Notes: generated by a model not told the origin, from the sequence alone. Shown: positions 9,348 to 20,693, counted from the stretch's first letter. The stretch: 64,000 nt of DNA from an uncultured Oscillospiraceae bacterium (GCA_947626265.1 CANQRM010000009.1:1-64000); one strand, 5' to 3'. Translations and numbers: made by a program.

Positions 9348-10205
9348 TCAGCCCTTCACGCCGCCGGCTGTCACGCCGGAGATGATGCGCCGGCTCATGA
9401 ACAGGTACAGCAGGAACGTGGGCAAAAACACGATGATGACCGCGGCGAAGAGCCCGCCGTAGTTGCCGGAGTACTTCATGGAGTTGACGATCTGCAATAG
9501 GCCCACGCCCACGGGGGTCATCTCCTTTCCGGAGGTGAAGATGAGAGCCATGAAGAACTCGTTCCACGTGGACAGGAAATTGAAGATGGTCACCGTGATG
9601 ATGGCCGGCTGGATGAGCGGCAGCATGATGACCCAGAAGGTGCGGTTGGCGGAGCAGCCGTCGATGGCCGCGGCCTCCTCATAGTCGTGGCTCAGCGTGG
9701 CGAAGAAGTCCAGCATATAGATGGCCGTATAGGGCACGCGCATGAAGATATATAGAACGATGAGCAGGATGCGCCCGCGAATGCCCCACTTCACCGCGAG
9801 AGAATAAAGCGGCATGATGATCATGATGGCCGGCACGCTCATGGAGATGACGAGGCATATACGGATGGCCCGGCTGCCCATGAACTTCCACCGGCTCAGC
9901 ACATAGGCCGCCGGGGCCGCGATCAGCAGCACCCCCGCGCAGGAGACCACGGAGTACAAAAGGGAGTTTCCAAAGAATATCGAGACATTCTGAGTGGTCC
10001 AAGCGGTGACGTAGTTCTCCCAGTGGAACCCGGAGCCGAACTTCATCACCTGCCCGGTCATGATCTCCCGGGAGGTGGAGAGGCTCGCGCCAATGATCCA
10101 GGCCAGCACCACCACCAAAAAGCCCACATAGGCGATCACCACCAGGTAGCCGGGAAGCATCTTCAGTTCATGTTTCCAGTTGACGCGCTTTTTTGTCTTT
10201 TCCAT
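9348..10205 (-). CDS. Sugar ABC transporter permease (MalG/CUT1 type)
   Basis: A 285-residue inner-membrane subunit with six hydrophobic segments. The EAA loop YEEAAAIDGCSANRTFW contacts the ATPase. Its length and the long periplasm-side loop after the first segment are as in MalG-like proteins. It lies between the partner permease and GH112 in the same transcript, so galacto-/lacto-N-biose is the likely cargo. No ATPase gene is in the operon; a shared MsmX/MalK-type ATPase elsewhere would be needed, as in many Firmicutes CUT1 systems. Confidence 0.93.
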   Translation of the reverse strand: MEKTKKRVNWKHELKMLPGYLVVIAYVGFLVVVLAWIIGASLSTSREIMTGQVMKFGSGFHWENYVTAWTTQNVSIFFGNSLLYSVVSCAGVLLIAAPAAYVLSRWKFMGSRAIRICLVISMSVPAIMIIMPLYSLAVKWGIRGRILLIVLYIFMRVPYTAIYMLDFFATLSHDYEEAAAIDGCSANRTFWVIMLPLIQPAIITVTIFNFLSTWNEFFMALIFTSGKEMTPVGVGLLQIVNSMKYSGNYGGLFAAVIIVFLPTFLLYLFMSRRIISGVTAGGVKG

Positions 10206-10220
10206 CGCTTCCCCCTCCTG

Positions 10221-11114
10221 TCAGTATTCCAGGTCGTTGCTCTTCAGGAGCTTTTCGGTGATCACGTACACGACGATGATGATGATCGTCAGCACCACGC
10301 CCACCGCGGCGCCGGCGCCGGCGTCGCGCTCAATGACGCCCTTGCCGCCGAAGACCGTGTCATAGAGGTATATGACCGGCACGATGGTGGAGCCCTCCGT
10401 CTGCACCGGTGAGAACAGCTTCGACCACAGATAGAACGTGGCGGCGTTGATGGTCCAGAAGGTGATGGTGGTCTTCACGATGCCCTTCAGAAGGGGCAGG
10501 GTGATGGAGAAAAACTGCCGTCCCTTGCTGGCACCGTCGATGGTGGCGGCCTCGTAGAGGTCCGTGGGGATGCCCTCGATGCCGCTGATGTAGATGAGCA
10601 TGTAATAGCCCACGCTGCCGTAGATGAACGCGGCGATCATGGCCCAGAGCTTGGCGTCCGTGCCCAGCCATCGTACTTTATCAAAGCCAAGGAACGTGAC
10701 GAGCTGATTCAATAGGCCGTAGTCGTAGTTGAAGATGTACTGCACCCACATGGTGGCCAGGGCCACGGCGGAGATGACGTTGGGCAGGTAGATGGCCGCC
10801 CGGAAAAAGCCCTGGAAGCGTATCTTGCTGGTGAGGATCACTGCGATGAGCAGAGAAAGCGCCAATGTGATGACGCCGCCCACGATCCAGATGGCCAGGA
10901 AGTTTTTCAGGGACGTGATAAAGCTGGCGTTGTGGAATATCTTCACGTAGTTTGCAAAGCCGTTGAAGGTCCACTCCCCCACGCCGCTTGTCAGGTCCTC
11001 CACGCGGAACACGCTCATGATCACCGTCCGGAGCACGGGATAGACGTACATCAGCAGCAGGCATATCACCGTTGGCGCCATGAACAGAAATATCAGCGTC
11101 CGGTTTTTCTTCAT
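10221..11114 (-). CDS. Sugar ABC transporter permease (MalF/CUT1 type)
   Basis: A 297-residue membrane subunit with about six hydrophobic segments and the EAA loop LYEAATIDGASKGRQFF that docks on the ATPase. It pairs with the permease encoded next, 15 bp downstream. The N-terminus (MKKNRTLIFLFMAPTVICL) is the usual start of this family. A hairpin with a T-tract separates it from the binding-protein gene, which would lower permease expression relative to the binding protein. Confidence 0.93.
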   Translation of the reverse strand: MKKNRTLIFLFMAPTVICLLLMYVYPVLRTVIMSVFRVEDLTSGVGEWTFNGFANYVKIFHNASFITSLKNFLAIWIVGGVITLALSLLIAVILTSKIRFQGFFRAAIYLPNVISAVALATMWVQYIFNYDYGLLNQLVTFLGFDKVRWLGTDAKLWAMIAAFIYGSVGYYMLIYISGIEGIPTDLYEAATIDGASKGRQFFSITLPLLKGIVKTTITFWTINAATFYLWSKLFSPVQTEGSTIVPVIYLYDTVFGGKGVIERDAGAGAAVGVVLTIIIIVVYVITEKLLKSNDLEY

Positions 11115-11136
11115 GAAAGTCCCCCCTCTCGCTATT

Positions 11137-11166
11137 AAAAAACAGGCGGCACCGAAGTGCCGCCTG
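11137..11166 (-). terminator. Intra-operon terminator-like hairpin between binding protein and permease genes
   Basis: A 10-bp perfect stem CAGGCGGCAC / GTGCCGCCTG with a CGAA loop (TTCG on the minus strand), followed there by TTTTTT (11142-11137). It looks like a strong intrinsic terminator or RNA-stabilising hairpin just after the binding-protein stop codon. Confidence 0.8.
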
Positions 11167-11179
11167 CCTCAGTCAGGGA

Positions 11180-12391
11180 TCAATACAGAGCGTCCATGGC
11201 GGCGCAGAAATCAGCGCCAGTCTCATACTTGCCCTCAAACAGCTCCGTGAACATGGTCTTCATGTCGCCCCAGGCGGGGTGGGTGTTCAGAGAGCCGCAC
11301 CAGGTCATGGGCTTGTCGGCGGCCTTCAGGGTCTCGATGGTGCCGGTCAGAGCCGCAGGAGCGGTGTTGTTGGGGTCAGCGGGGATCTGGGCGGCCTCGT
11401 CGGCCATCTTCTGATCCCACTCGCCGGTGACCAGGAACATGATGAAGTCGAAGGCTTCCTGGGGATGCTCGCTGTAGGAGGCGATGGCCAGGGAGTTGGC
11501 GCCGGCGTAAGCGGCGGTGGGCTCCGCGCCGCCGTCAACGGCGGGATAGTTGAACAGGCCCCAGTTGACCTCTTCGCCCACGGCGGCATTGACCTCAGCG
11601 GTCACGTAGTTGGCGCACACCACCATGGCGGCGGTGCCCAGGCCCACCTTGGTCTGGCTGGAGGGATACTCGTCAGGAGCGCCGTCGGCCAGGTAGCCGG
11701 CGTTGACCAGGTCGATGATGTCCTGAGCGGCCTGAACGGCGCCCTCGCTCTCGGCCCAGCCGCCGTTATCCCGCAGCTCAGCGATGCCGTCCTCGCCCAG
11801 ATAGCGGACCAGGTGATAGTAGAAGGAGAAGTTGGTGTAAGCGCCGTCCTGCGCAAGAGGAGCGATGCCCGCGTCCTTCAGCTTGGCGCACACGTCCAGG
11901 AACTCGGCCCAGGTGGTGGGCTCGGCCTCGATGCCGGCCTCGGCGAAAGCGTCCTTGTTATAGAACACGCCGCCGACCTGGGGCTGCTCGGTGATGGAGT
12001 TCAGGTAGCCGGCCCAGGCGATGGACTGGTCGTTAAAGCAGGCATAGCCCTCGTAACCGGCGGCCTCGGCCATCTCAGTGAGGTCATAGGTCCACTCGGT
12101 GTAGACCTGGCCGATGCGGTTGAAGTCGTCCTCGAAGATGTCGATGGCGTCGCCCGCGTCCAGAGAGGCGGTGAGCAGGGTGTTGATGTCGCGGCCCTTC
12201 CACTCGATGTTCACGTGGATGCCGGTCTCGGCCTCATAGGCCTCGGCAGCGGCGGCGATGACGTTGGCCTGGGGCTCGCCCTCGTTCCACATGGACCAGA
12301 AGTTGATCTCGGTACCGCCGTCGGCGAAGGCAGTGCAGCCCAGCGCCAGGATCATGGCGGCCACGAGGATCATGCTGAGAAGCTTCTTCAT
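11180..12391 (-). CDS. Extracellular sugar-binding protein of the ABC transporter
   Basis: A 403-residue family 1 solute-binding protein. The N-terminus MKKLLSMILVAAMILALGC is a signal sequence. LALGC could be an atypical lipobox, with Cys19 as the lipid anchor expected of a Gram-positive binding protein, but AFA before DGG also fits ordinary signal peptidase cleavage. The mature part starts TEINFWSMWNEGEP, a common opening in this family. It is the first gene of the operon and lies downstream of a promoter with a putative AraC operator. Its ligand is inferred from GH112 to be galacto-N-biose or lacto-N-biose. Confidence 0.92.
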   Translation of the reverse strand: MKKLLSMILVAAMILALGCTAFADGGTEINFWSMWNEGEPQANVIAAAAEAYEAETGIHVNIEWKGRDINTLLTASLDAGDAIDIFEDDFNRIGQVYTEWTYDLTEMAEAAGYEGYACFNDQSIAWAGYLNSITEQPQVGGVFYNKDAFAEAGIEAEPTTWAEFLDVCAKLKDAGIAPLAQDGAYTNFSFYYHLVRYLGEDGIAELRDNGGWAESEGAVQAAQDIIDLVNAGYLADGAPDEYPSSQTKVGLGTAAMVVCANYVTAEVNAAVGEEVNWGLFNYPAVDGGAEPTAAYAGANSLAIASYSEHPQEAFDFIMFLVTGEWDQKMADEAAQIPADPNNTAPAALTGTIETLKAADKPMTWCGSLNTHPAWGDMKTMFTELFEGKYETGADFCAAMDALY

Positions 12392-12461
12392 GGGTAGATC
12401 CTCCTAAAAAATATTTGTGTAAACGCGCATTTTTGAGACTTTTGCCTCATCCTTTACACTC

Positions 12462-12489
12462 AGTATACACTTTTCCCTTGACAAAACAA
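12462..12489 (-). promoter_or_regulatory. Promoter of the sugar ABC-GH112 operon
   Basis: TTGTTT (12489-12484), 16 bp, TATACT (12467-12462) on the minus strand, about 70 bp before the ATG at 12391, which follows AGGAGGATC. The -35 is poor, as expected for an activator-dependent promoter. Confidence 0.55.
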
Positions 12490-12506
12490 TCAAAATATTG
12501 TTTAAC
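12478..12506 (+). promoter_or_regulatory. Promoter of the araC-type regulator
   Basis: TTGACA (12478-12483), 17 bp, TTTAAC (12501-12506) on the plus strand, about 110 bp before the regulator ATG. It overlaps the divergent operon promoter and the putative regulator sites. Confidence 0.45.
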
Positions 12507-12523
12507 TTTTTATAGATATTGTT
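12495..12523. promoter_or_regulatory. Candidate AraC-family operator: two direct repeats two helical turns apart
   Basis: ATATTGTT occurs at 12495-12502 and again at 12516-12523, exactly 21 bp apart, in the same orientation. AraC-family activators commonly bind such direct repeats just upstream of a weak -35. Here the repeats lie immediately upstream of the -35 of the ABC-GH112 promoter and overlap the -10 of the regulator gene, allowing activation of one and autorepression of the other. Confidence 0.45.
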
Positions 12524-12615
12524 GTTTTTAGATAATTTGCAAAAATCATGGGCATACTGTAATTCTTTGTTTAGATAAAGTCCATAACTTGCCAACAGCA
12601 TTTGGGAGGTTTACA

Positions 12616-13452
12616 ATGAGCACACAGCAATACGTACTGGACCGGGCTGCCGGTTATCCTGCGCTGGACAGCGCGCGGCTCCTCTACGTGACCAGCGCCC
12701 AATACAGCGCCGAGTGGGCCAGCGCCGAGCATACCCACACCTGCGCGGAGCTTTTCTTCGTCACCGGTGGCAGCGGGGCCATGCAGGTCGGCCAGGTGCC
12801 CTCCCCCATGGTCCCGGGCGACCTGATGGCGGTGAACGCCGGCGTGGCCCATACGGAGGTGAGCGAGATGCCCGACCCGCTGGAATATGTGGTGCTGGGC
12901 GTGGACGGACTGGAGACCCTGGCCGGGCCGGAGGGCTTTGCCCTGGTCCACGGGTTTTGCCACCAGCGGCAAGTGGCCCAGAGCCTTAACATGCTCCTGC
13001 AGGAGGCCCAGCGGGGGCAGAGCGGCTATGAGAGCGTGTGTCAGGACCTTCTGCATATTCTGCTGCTTCTGCTGGTCCGCCACCGTGGCTCCATTCTCCG
13101 CCCGGTGCCCCGGGAGCAGAAGGCCGGGCGGGAATGCAGTCTGGTGCGCCGGTATATCGACAGCCATTTCAAGGAGAGCATCACCCTGGACGGGCTCGCC
13201 GCCGTTGCCCACCTCAACAAGTACTACCTGGCCCACGCCTTCCAGAAGGAATACGGCGTCTCCCCCATCCGCTATCTCACCGCCCGGCGGATACAGGAGA
13301 GCAAATTCCTCCTGGCGGAGACGGACCACAGCCTATCCCATATCGCCCAAGTGCTGGGCTTTTCCTCCGCCAGCTACTTCTCTCAGTGTTTCCACCGCAT
13401 CGAGGGCGTCAGCCCCAAGGAATACCGCCAGGGCGAGCGCAGAAAGAGGTGA
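12616..13452 (+). CDS. AraC-family transcriptional regulator
   Basis: A 278-residue regulator with an N-terminal cupin-like sensing domain (about residues 1-170, with THTCAELFFVTGG and VPGDLMAVNAG) and a C-terminal double helix-turn-helix DNA-binding domain (about 175-275, with LDGLAAVAHLNKYYLAHAF and the second-helix stretch IAQVLGFSSASYFSQCF). It is divergent from the sugar ABC-GH112 operon and is the probable activator of that operon in response to an imported sugar. The start at 12616 follows GGGAGG by 6 nt. The next gene begins 6 nt after its stop. Confidence 0.93.
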   Translation: MSTQQYVLDRAAGYPALDSARLLYVTSAQYSAEWASAEHTHTCAELFFVTGGSGAMQVGQVPSPMVPGDLMAVNAGVAHTEVSEMPDPLEYVVLGVDGLETLAGPEGFALVHGFCHQRQVAQSLNMLLQEAQRGQSGYESVCQDLLHILLLLLVRHRGSILRPVPREQKAGRECSLVRRYIDSHFKESITLDGLAAVAHLNKYYLAHAFQKEYGVSPIRYLTARRIQESKFLLAETDHSLSHIAQVLGFSSASYFSQCFHRIEGVSPKEYRQGERRKR

Positions 13453-13458
13453 CATCTC

Positions 13459-14178
13459 ATGACATGCTTTTTCACAAGTTCTCCCATGGTCCCGGATACG
13501 CCGGACCTGAACCCCGCCAACGGCTTTATCCATGAACTCCATCTGGCTCTTCCCTATCCCTGCCGGGCGCTGTATATCTGCTCCGACCCGGACGGCTGGG
13601 AGAAGACGGACCTCTACGCCGCCGGCACGGCCGAGTCCATGGAAAAGGCGGGCTTTGCCTTTTCCTCCTTCGACGTGCTGGACGGCCGGAATGTGGACGA
13701 CGCAGCCGGCCTCATCGATAACGCCGACCTCATCATCCTCTCCGGCGGCCATGTGCCCACACAGAATGCCTTCTTCCGGGCCATCGGCCTCAAAGAACTG
13801 CTGGCTGGGTTCGACGGCGTACTCATGGGCATCAGCGCTGGAAGCATGAACAGCGCATCGACCGTCTATGCCCATCCGGAGCTGGAGGGCGAGGCCATCG
13901 ATCCGGATTATGAGCGGTTCCTGCCCGGTCTGGGCCTCACCGAGGCCAATATCATCCCCCATTTCAACATCATCGCCGGAGACACGCTGGACGGGCTGGA
14001 CCTGTTCGACGACATCGCCATCCCAGACAGCGCGGGCCATACGTTTTACGTCCTGCCCGACGGCAATTATATCCTCTCCCGGGATGGGAAGGAAACGCTA
14101 TACGGCGAGGCGTATGTCATCCACGACGGTGAGATGAAGCAGATCGCCGGGGACGGCGACGCCATCCCTCTGAATTGA
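13459..14178 (+). CDS. Peptidase family S51 protein (dipeptidase E / cyanophycinase-like)
   Basis: A cytoplasmic 239-residue protein with the class I amidotransferase-like fold of peptidase E. The nucleophile elbow is GISAGSMNSA, with Ser126, and LSGGHVPTQ precedes it. In the family a Ser-His-Glu/Asp set cleaves Asp-X dipeptides; a candidate His lies in IIPHFNI. Dipeptide specificity is inferred only. It is co-transcribed with the AraC regulator (6-bp gap; its Shine-Dalgarno AGAGGTGA overlaps the regulator stop), so it may be induced with the glycan locus and handle glycopeptide remnants, but that link is speculative. Confidence 0.87.
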   Translation: MTCFFTSSPMVPDTPDLNPANGFIHELHLALPYPCRALYICSDPDGWEKTDLYAAGTAESMEKAGFAFSSFDVLDGRNVDDAAGLIDNADLIILSGGHVPTQNAFFRAIGLKELLAGFDGVLMGISAGSMNSASTVYAHPELEGEAIDPDYERFLPGLGLTEANIIPHFNIIAGDTLDGLDLFDDIAIPDSAGHTFYVLPDGNYILSRDGKETLYGEAYVIHDGEMKQIAGDGDAIPLN

Positions 14179-14192
14179 TACATAGGCATAAG

Positions 14193-14224
14193 AAAGCCCC
14201 GGCGGATGCTTCCGCCGGAGCTTT
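14193..14224. terminator. Bidirectional terminator between the S51 peptidase and GH13 genes
   Basis: Inner stem CCGGCGGA / TCCGCCGG with a TGCT loop, extended by AAAGC / GCTTT after one mismatch. It lies between convergent stop codons. Confidence 0.7.
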
Positions 14225-14232
14225 GTCATAGT

Positions 14233-16131
14233 TCATTTCATTTGGCACTGGATGAAGTAGTTTTTCCCTGCCGGGACGGTCAGCTCCACGCTGTTTTCGT
14301 CCAGTGGCCGCCAAGAGAGCTTCTCCCCCATCACGTCCGTGTCCTTCAGCCCTGCCGCGCCGACGGCGCCCAGGGGCAGGCGGATACACGCGTCTTTATC
14401 ATCGGAGTTGATGACGGCCACGAATGCCTCGTCCTCTGTGAACCGGGCGATGGCGGCGGTATAGCCCTGGGCGCACAGGAACTTCATTCCACCCCGGGAC
14501 AGGGCCGAGTGGTCATGTTTCAGGTGGGCCATGGTGCGGCAGACCCTGTACTGCTCGCCGCCGGTAAAGTCCCGGCCCCAGGGCATGGGATAGCGGCAGC
14601 CCTCGTTGGTGCCTAAGGTGCCGTCCACGGCGGCCTCGTCGCCGTAGTAGATGCTGGCTGCGCCGGTGAGGATGAACTGGAAGTACACCGCGCCCCGCCA
14701 TGCCATGGGCGATATAGCCGGGTCGTTGTGCAGCCGGCTTATATCGTGGCTGTCGAAGAGGTTGAACTGGTTTTCCCACATTGCCCAGGGCATTTTCGCC
14801 AGGTGCTGCACTACCCTCTCCTTCAGATCCGCCGCCGTCATCTTACAGGGCAGGCCCCGGAGCACCGGGTCGTGCTCCAGGAAGTGGTCGTCCTGGCCGA
14901 AGAACTGCCGGATGGGCCGGCCGCAGGTGAAGTAGCTCATGGGCGAGTCCCACTCGTCCCCCTGCATGTACTGCGCGCAGTCACCCCAGTCCTCCGCCAG
15001 GATGTATGCCTGGGGATTTTCCTCCCGGATGGCACGGCGTATCTCCGGCCATACCTCGTGGGAAAGCTGTATATCGTCGTTGCGGGCGAAGGTGTCCGCC
15101 ACGTCGAAGCGCCAGCCGTCGATGCTGTAGGGCGGCTTGAGCCACTTGCGAAGGACCGAGTCCTGGGCCTGATAGACAACATCCCGCAGTGCCTGGGAAG
15201 TATAGTTCAGAGTGGGCAGGTTCTGGTTGCCGAACCAGGCGTGATAGGCGTTGCCCGGGCCGAAGAAGTAATAGTCCCTCTCCTCTGCGCCGGGGTTGTT
15301 ATACGCTCCGGTGGACTTATCGAAGAACATCCCGTCCCGGTTGAACCAGCGGTGGTTGGCACCGGTGTGGTTGATAGAGATGTCCAGAATGAGCTTCATG
15401 CCGTTTTCGTGCAGCGCCTTGGACAGCTCCGCCAGCGCCTCATCCCCGCCAAAGTGGGGGTCCACATGGAAGTAATCCACGCAGTCGTATTTATGTACCG
15501 AAGGGGCCCGGAAGATGGGGTTCAGATACAGCGCCGTGACGCCCAGCTCCTTGAGATAGGGTATCTTCTGCCGGATGCCCTGCAGGTCCCCACCAAAGAA
15601 GTCCAGGCAGAAGCCCTGCTCATAAGCAAGCGGCGCCGCCTCCCAGTCCATGTGTATGGTCGGATGGCCGTCCTGGGCGTATTCTCCGGGCTGCACATCG
15701 TTGGCTGGGTCCCCGTTGCAGAAACGTTCGGGGAATATCTGGTAGAAGACCGCTTCTTTCACCCATGCGGGCTGGACATAGTCCGTCAGCAGCACGAAAT
15801 CGCAGGAATGGTCGGGCATACAGGTGGATATCCCCTTCTGGGTATAAAACCACACCGCCTCGTCCGTCACCAGATAGAACTGGTACTGCATTCGCCGCTC
15901 CGTGATGGGCATCTCCGCCTCGTACCAGGCGAGACCCCGTTCCACCCGGACTTTCCTTGCGTGGGCCATCTGCACCAGGCCGTTTCTCAGCCAGCGCAGT
16001 ATCACATGGCGCACCGGGGCGCCGTCATAAAGGCGCAGGGATACGGTGACCGTCTCGCCCAGCCTGGGGCTGGGATTTGATACGAACATAGCCGTACCAT
16101 CGGAGTATACGCTTTCCTGCCAGTTTTCCAT
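14233..16131 (-). CDS. Alpha-amylase family GH13, neopullulanase / maltogenic amylase-like
   Basis: A 632-residue cytoplasmic glycoside hydrolase (no signal peptide). Residues 1-120 form a beta-rich N-terminal domain like that of neopullulanases. The barrel follows with the four GH13 regions: DISINH (250-255), GWRFDVAD with nucleophile Asp343, ILAEDWGD with acid Glu380, and FDSHD with Asp463. The N-terminal domain places it in the cyclodextrinase/neopullulanase/maltogenic amylase group (GH13_20), which acts on imported maltodextrins. It has its own promoter and the Shine-Dalgarno GGAGG. Confidence 0.92.
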   Translation of the reverse strand: MENWQESVYSDGTAMFVSNPSPRLGETVTVSLRLYDGAPVRHVILRWLRNGLVQMAHARKVRVERGLAWYEAEMPITERRMQYQFYLVTDEAVWFYTQKGISTCMPDHSCDFVLLTDYVQPAWVKEAVFYQIFPERFCNGDPANDVQPGEYAQDGHPTIHMDWEAAPLAYEQGFCLDFFGGDLQGIRQKIPYLKELGVTALYLNPIFRAPSVHKYDCVDYFHVDPHFGGDEALAELSKALHENGMKLILDISINHTGANHRWFNRDGMFFDKSTGAYNNPGAEERDYYFFGPGNAYHAWFGNQNLPTLNYTSQALRDVVYQAQDSVLRKWLKPPYSIDGWRFDVADTFARNDDIQLSHEVWPEIRRAIREENPQAYILAEDWGDCAQYMQGDEWDSPMSYFTCGRPIRQFFGQDDHFLEHDPVLRGLPCKMTAADLKERVVQHLAKMPWAMWENQFNLFDSHDISRLHNDPAISPMAWRGAVYFQFILTGAASIYYGDEAAVDGTLGTNEGCRYPMPWGRDFTGGEQYRVCRTMAHLKHDHSALSRGGMKFLCAQGYTAAIARFTEDEAFVAVINSDDKDACIRLPLGAVGAAGLKDTDVMGEKLSWRPLDENSVELTVPAGKNYFIQCQMK

Positions 16132-16162
16132 TTCTCTGTCCTCCGGGAGGTTGGTGGGGTAC

Positions 16163-16192
16163 AGTTTACAATATCTTCCACCCTGCTGTCAA
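16163..16192 (-). promoter_or_regulatory. Promoter of the GH13 gene
   Basis: TTGACA (16192-16187), 18 bp, TAAACT (16168-16163) on the minus strand. It begins just downstream of the carB stop codon and about 31 bp before the GH13 ATG. Confidence 0.5.
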
Positions 16193-16195
16193 TCG

Positions 16196-19367
<3,172 letters not shown>

Positions 19368-19375
<8 letters not shown>

Positions 19376-20465
19376 GGCGCTTTTCCTCCTCCATCATGGC
19401 GATAAAGCGGTCAAAGAGATGGCCGCTGTCCTGGGGCCCCGGGGCGCTCTCCGGGTGGTACTGCACGGAGAAAATGCGGTCGCGCTCACAGCGCACCCCC
19501 TCCACCGTGCCGTCCAGGATATTGACATGGGTCAACTCCAGCCCCGTCCCGGCAAGGCTCTCCTTATCCACGGCATAGCTGTGGTTCTGGCTGGTGATCT
19601 CGATCTTCCCCGTGTCAAGGTCCCGGACCGGGTGATTGCCGCCCCGGTGGCCGAATTTCAGCTTATAGGTCTTCGCCCCATAGGCCAGGGAAATGATCTG
19701 ATGACCCAGGCAGATGCCGAAGATGGGATATTTCCCCCGCAGGGTGCGGACAAGCTCTATGACCTGGGGCACGTCCTCCGGGTCCCCGGGGCCGTTGGAG
19801 AGGAACACCCCGTCGGGCCGCAGCGCCTCAACTGCGTCAGCGGGTGTATCATAAGGCACCACCGTCACGTCGCAGCCGCGCTCGTTCAGGCTCCGCACGA
19901 TGTTCAGCTTGATACCGCAGTCCACGGCCACCACATGGAATTGGGCATCCTCCACCCGGCTCTCCCAGGGCTCCTTGCAGCTCACCCGCCGCACCACGTC
20001 CCGGGGCACATCTGTAACTGCCAGTATCTCCAAAGCCTTATCCAGGGGCGTATCCGCGTCGGTGACGAGGGCCTTGCGGCTGCCGTAGTCCCGGATGCTC
20101 CGGGCCAGGCGGCGGGTGTCGATACCCTCAATGCCGGGGATATGATAACGCTTCAGCACCGCGTCCAATGTCTCAGCGCACCGGAAGTTGGAGGGCGCGT
20201 CGTTATAGTGCCGCACCGCCATGGCGCCGATGGTGGGCGTGGCCGTCTCATAGTCATCGTCCGCCATGCCGTAGTTGCCGATCAGGGGATAGGTCATGAC
20301 CACCATCTGGCAGGTATAGGAGGGGTCAGACATGATCTCCTGGTATCCGGCCATGGAGGTGTTGAACACGATCTCGCAGACTTTGTCCTCCCGGTCCCCG
20401 AAACCACGGCCTATATATTCGCTGCCGTCGGCCAGCACGATCTTCCTGTCCCGTATCTCGCCCAT
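19368..20465 (-). CDS. carA: Carbamoyl-phosphate synthase small (glutaminase) subunit
   Basis: CarA releases ammonia from glutamine for CarB. The 365 residues have the N-terminal CPSase small-chain domain ([15 protein letters not shown]) and a class I glutamine amidotransferase domain with the nucleophile Cys252 in FGICLGHQI and the HPE motif near the C-terminus. The ATG at 20465 lies 7 nt after GGAGG. A longer frame with an upstream ATG runs through the attenuator and is not the likely start. Only 2 nt separate the ATG from the stop codon of a 54-codon leader ORF, suggesting coupling. Confidence 0.97.
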
Positions 20466-20467
20466 GC

Positions 20468-20632
20468 TCACGCCTCCCCCGCGCCATAAAAAATCCCGGC
20501 CTGCGAAAATGGTTTCGCAGATACCGGGAAATGAAAACGATTTGATTTGGGAACGGATGTTCCCTTGAAATAGAGGGACAAAAGAGAATGAGGCGCCAGG
20601 GCCGACACACACGGGCAGCCGAGCCTTTTCAC
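20468..20632 (-). CDS. Putative carAB leader peptide
   Basis: A 54-codon ORF starts with GTG, 7 nt after a strong GGAGG, begins VKRLGCPCVSALAPHSLL and ends in TGA 2 nt before the carA ATG. It runs straight through the attenuator hairpin. The peptide has no run of arginine, so amino-acid starvation control seems unlikely. The RNA has U-rich stretches before the hairpin, as in the pyrBI leader of E. coli, where translation closely following RNA polymerase at low UTP prevents termination. That it is translated is inferred from the ribosome site and coupling; chance cannot be excluded. Confidence 0.45.
   Translation of the reverse strand: MKRLGCPCVSALAPHSLLSLYFKGTSVPKSNRFHFPVSAKPFSQAGIFYGAGEA
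20488..20528 (-). terminator. Attenuator hairpin in the carAB leader
   Basis: On the minus strand: outer stem CCCGG / CCGGG, inner stem CTGCGAAA / TTTCGCAG, loop CCAT, then A and TTTTTT (20493-20488). This intrinsic terminator ends 22 nt before the carA ATG, so transcription into carAB must be regulated by read-through. Confidence 0.85.
20549..20564 (-). promoter_or_regulatory. Possible pause hairpin in the carAB leader
   Basis: A perfect 6-bp stem GGGAAC / GTTCCC with a 4-nt loop, 20 nt upstream of the attenuator and followed by a U-rich stretch. Its position resembles transcription-pause hairpins in attenuated leaders. Confidence 0.4.
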
Positions 20633-20658
20633 GCCTATCCCTCCCTCCGTTTTCCCAA

Positions 20659-20687
20659 ATTCTAGCACGGGGAAAAGGGCCTGTCAA
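20659..20687 (-). promoter_or_regulatory. Promoter of carAB
   Basis: TTGACA (20687-20682), 17 bp, TAGAAT (20664-20659) on the minus strand: a near-consensus promoter giving a leader of about 185 nt before carA. Strong initiation followed by an attenuator is the usual design for termination control. No PyrR binding-loop consensus was found in the leader. Confidence 0.8.
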
Positions 20688-20693
20688 TTCGCA

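Noticed and set aside
7119-9500. 793-codon plus-strand frame opposite GH112
   Set aside because: Antisense shadow: composition is Val/Gly/His-rich, no ribosome site, and it covers a terminator.
12404-12601. 65-codon minus-strand frame in the AraC/binding-protein gap
   Set aside because: AT-rich regulatory DNA holding two promoters and the repeats; no ribosome site.
20466-20693. PyrR-type antiterminator in the carAB leader
   Set aside because: No binding-loop consensus was found; the peptide-linked attenuator explains the layout better.
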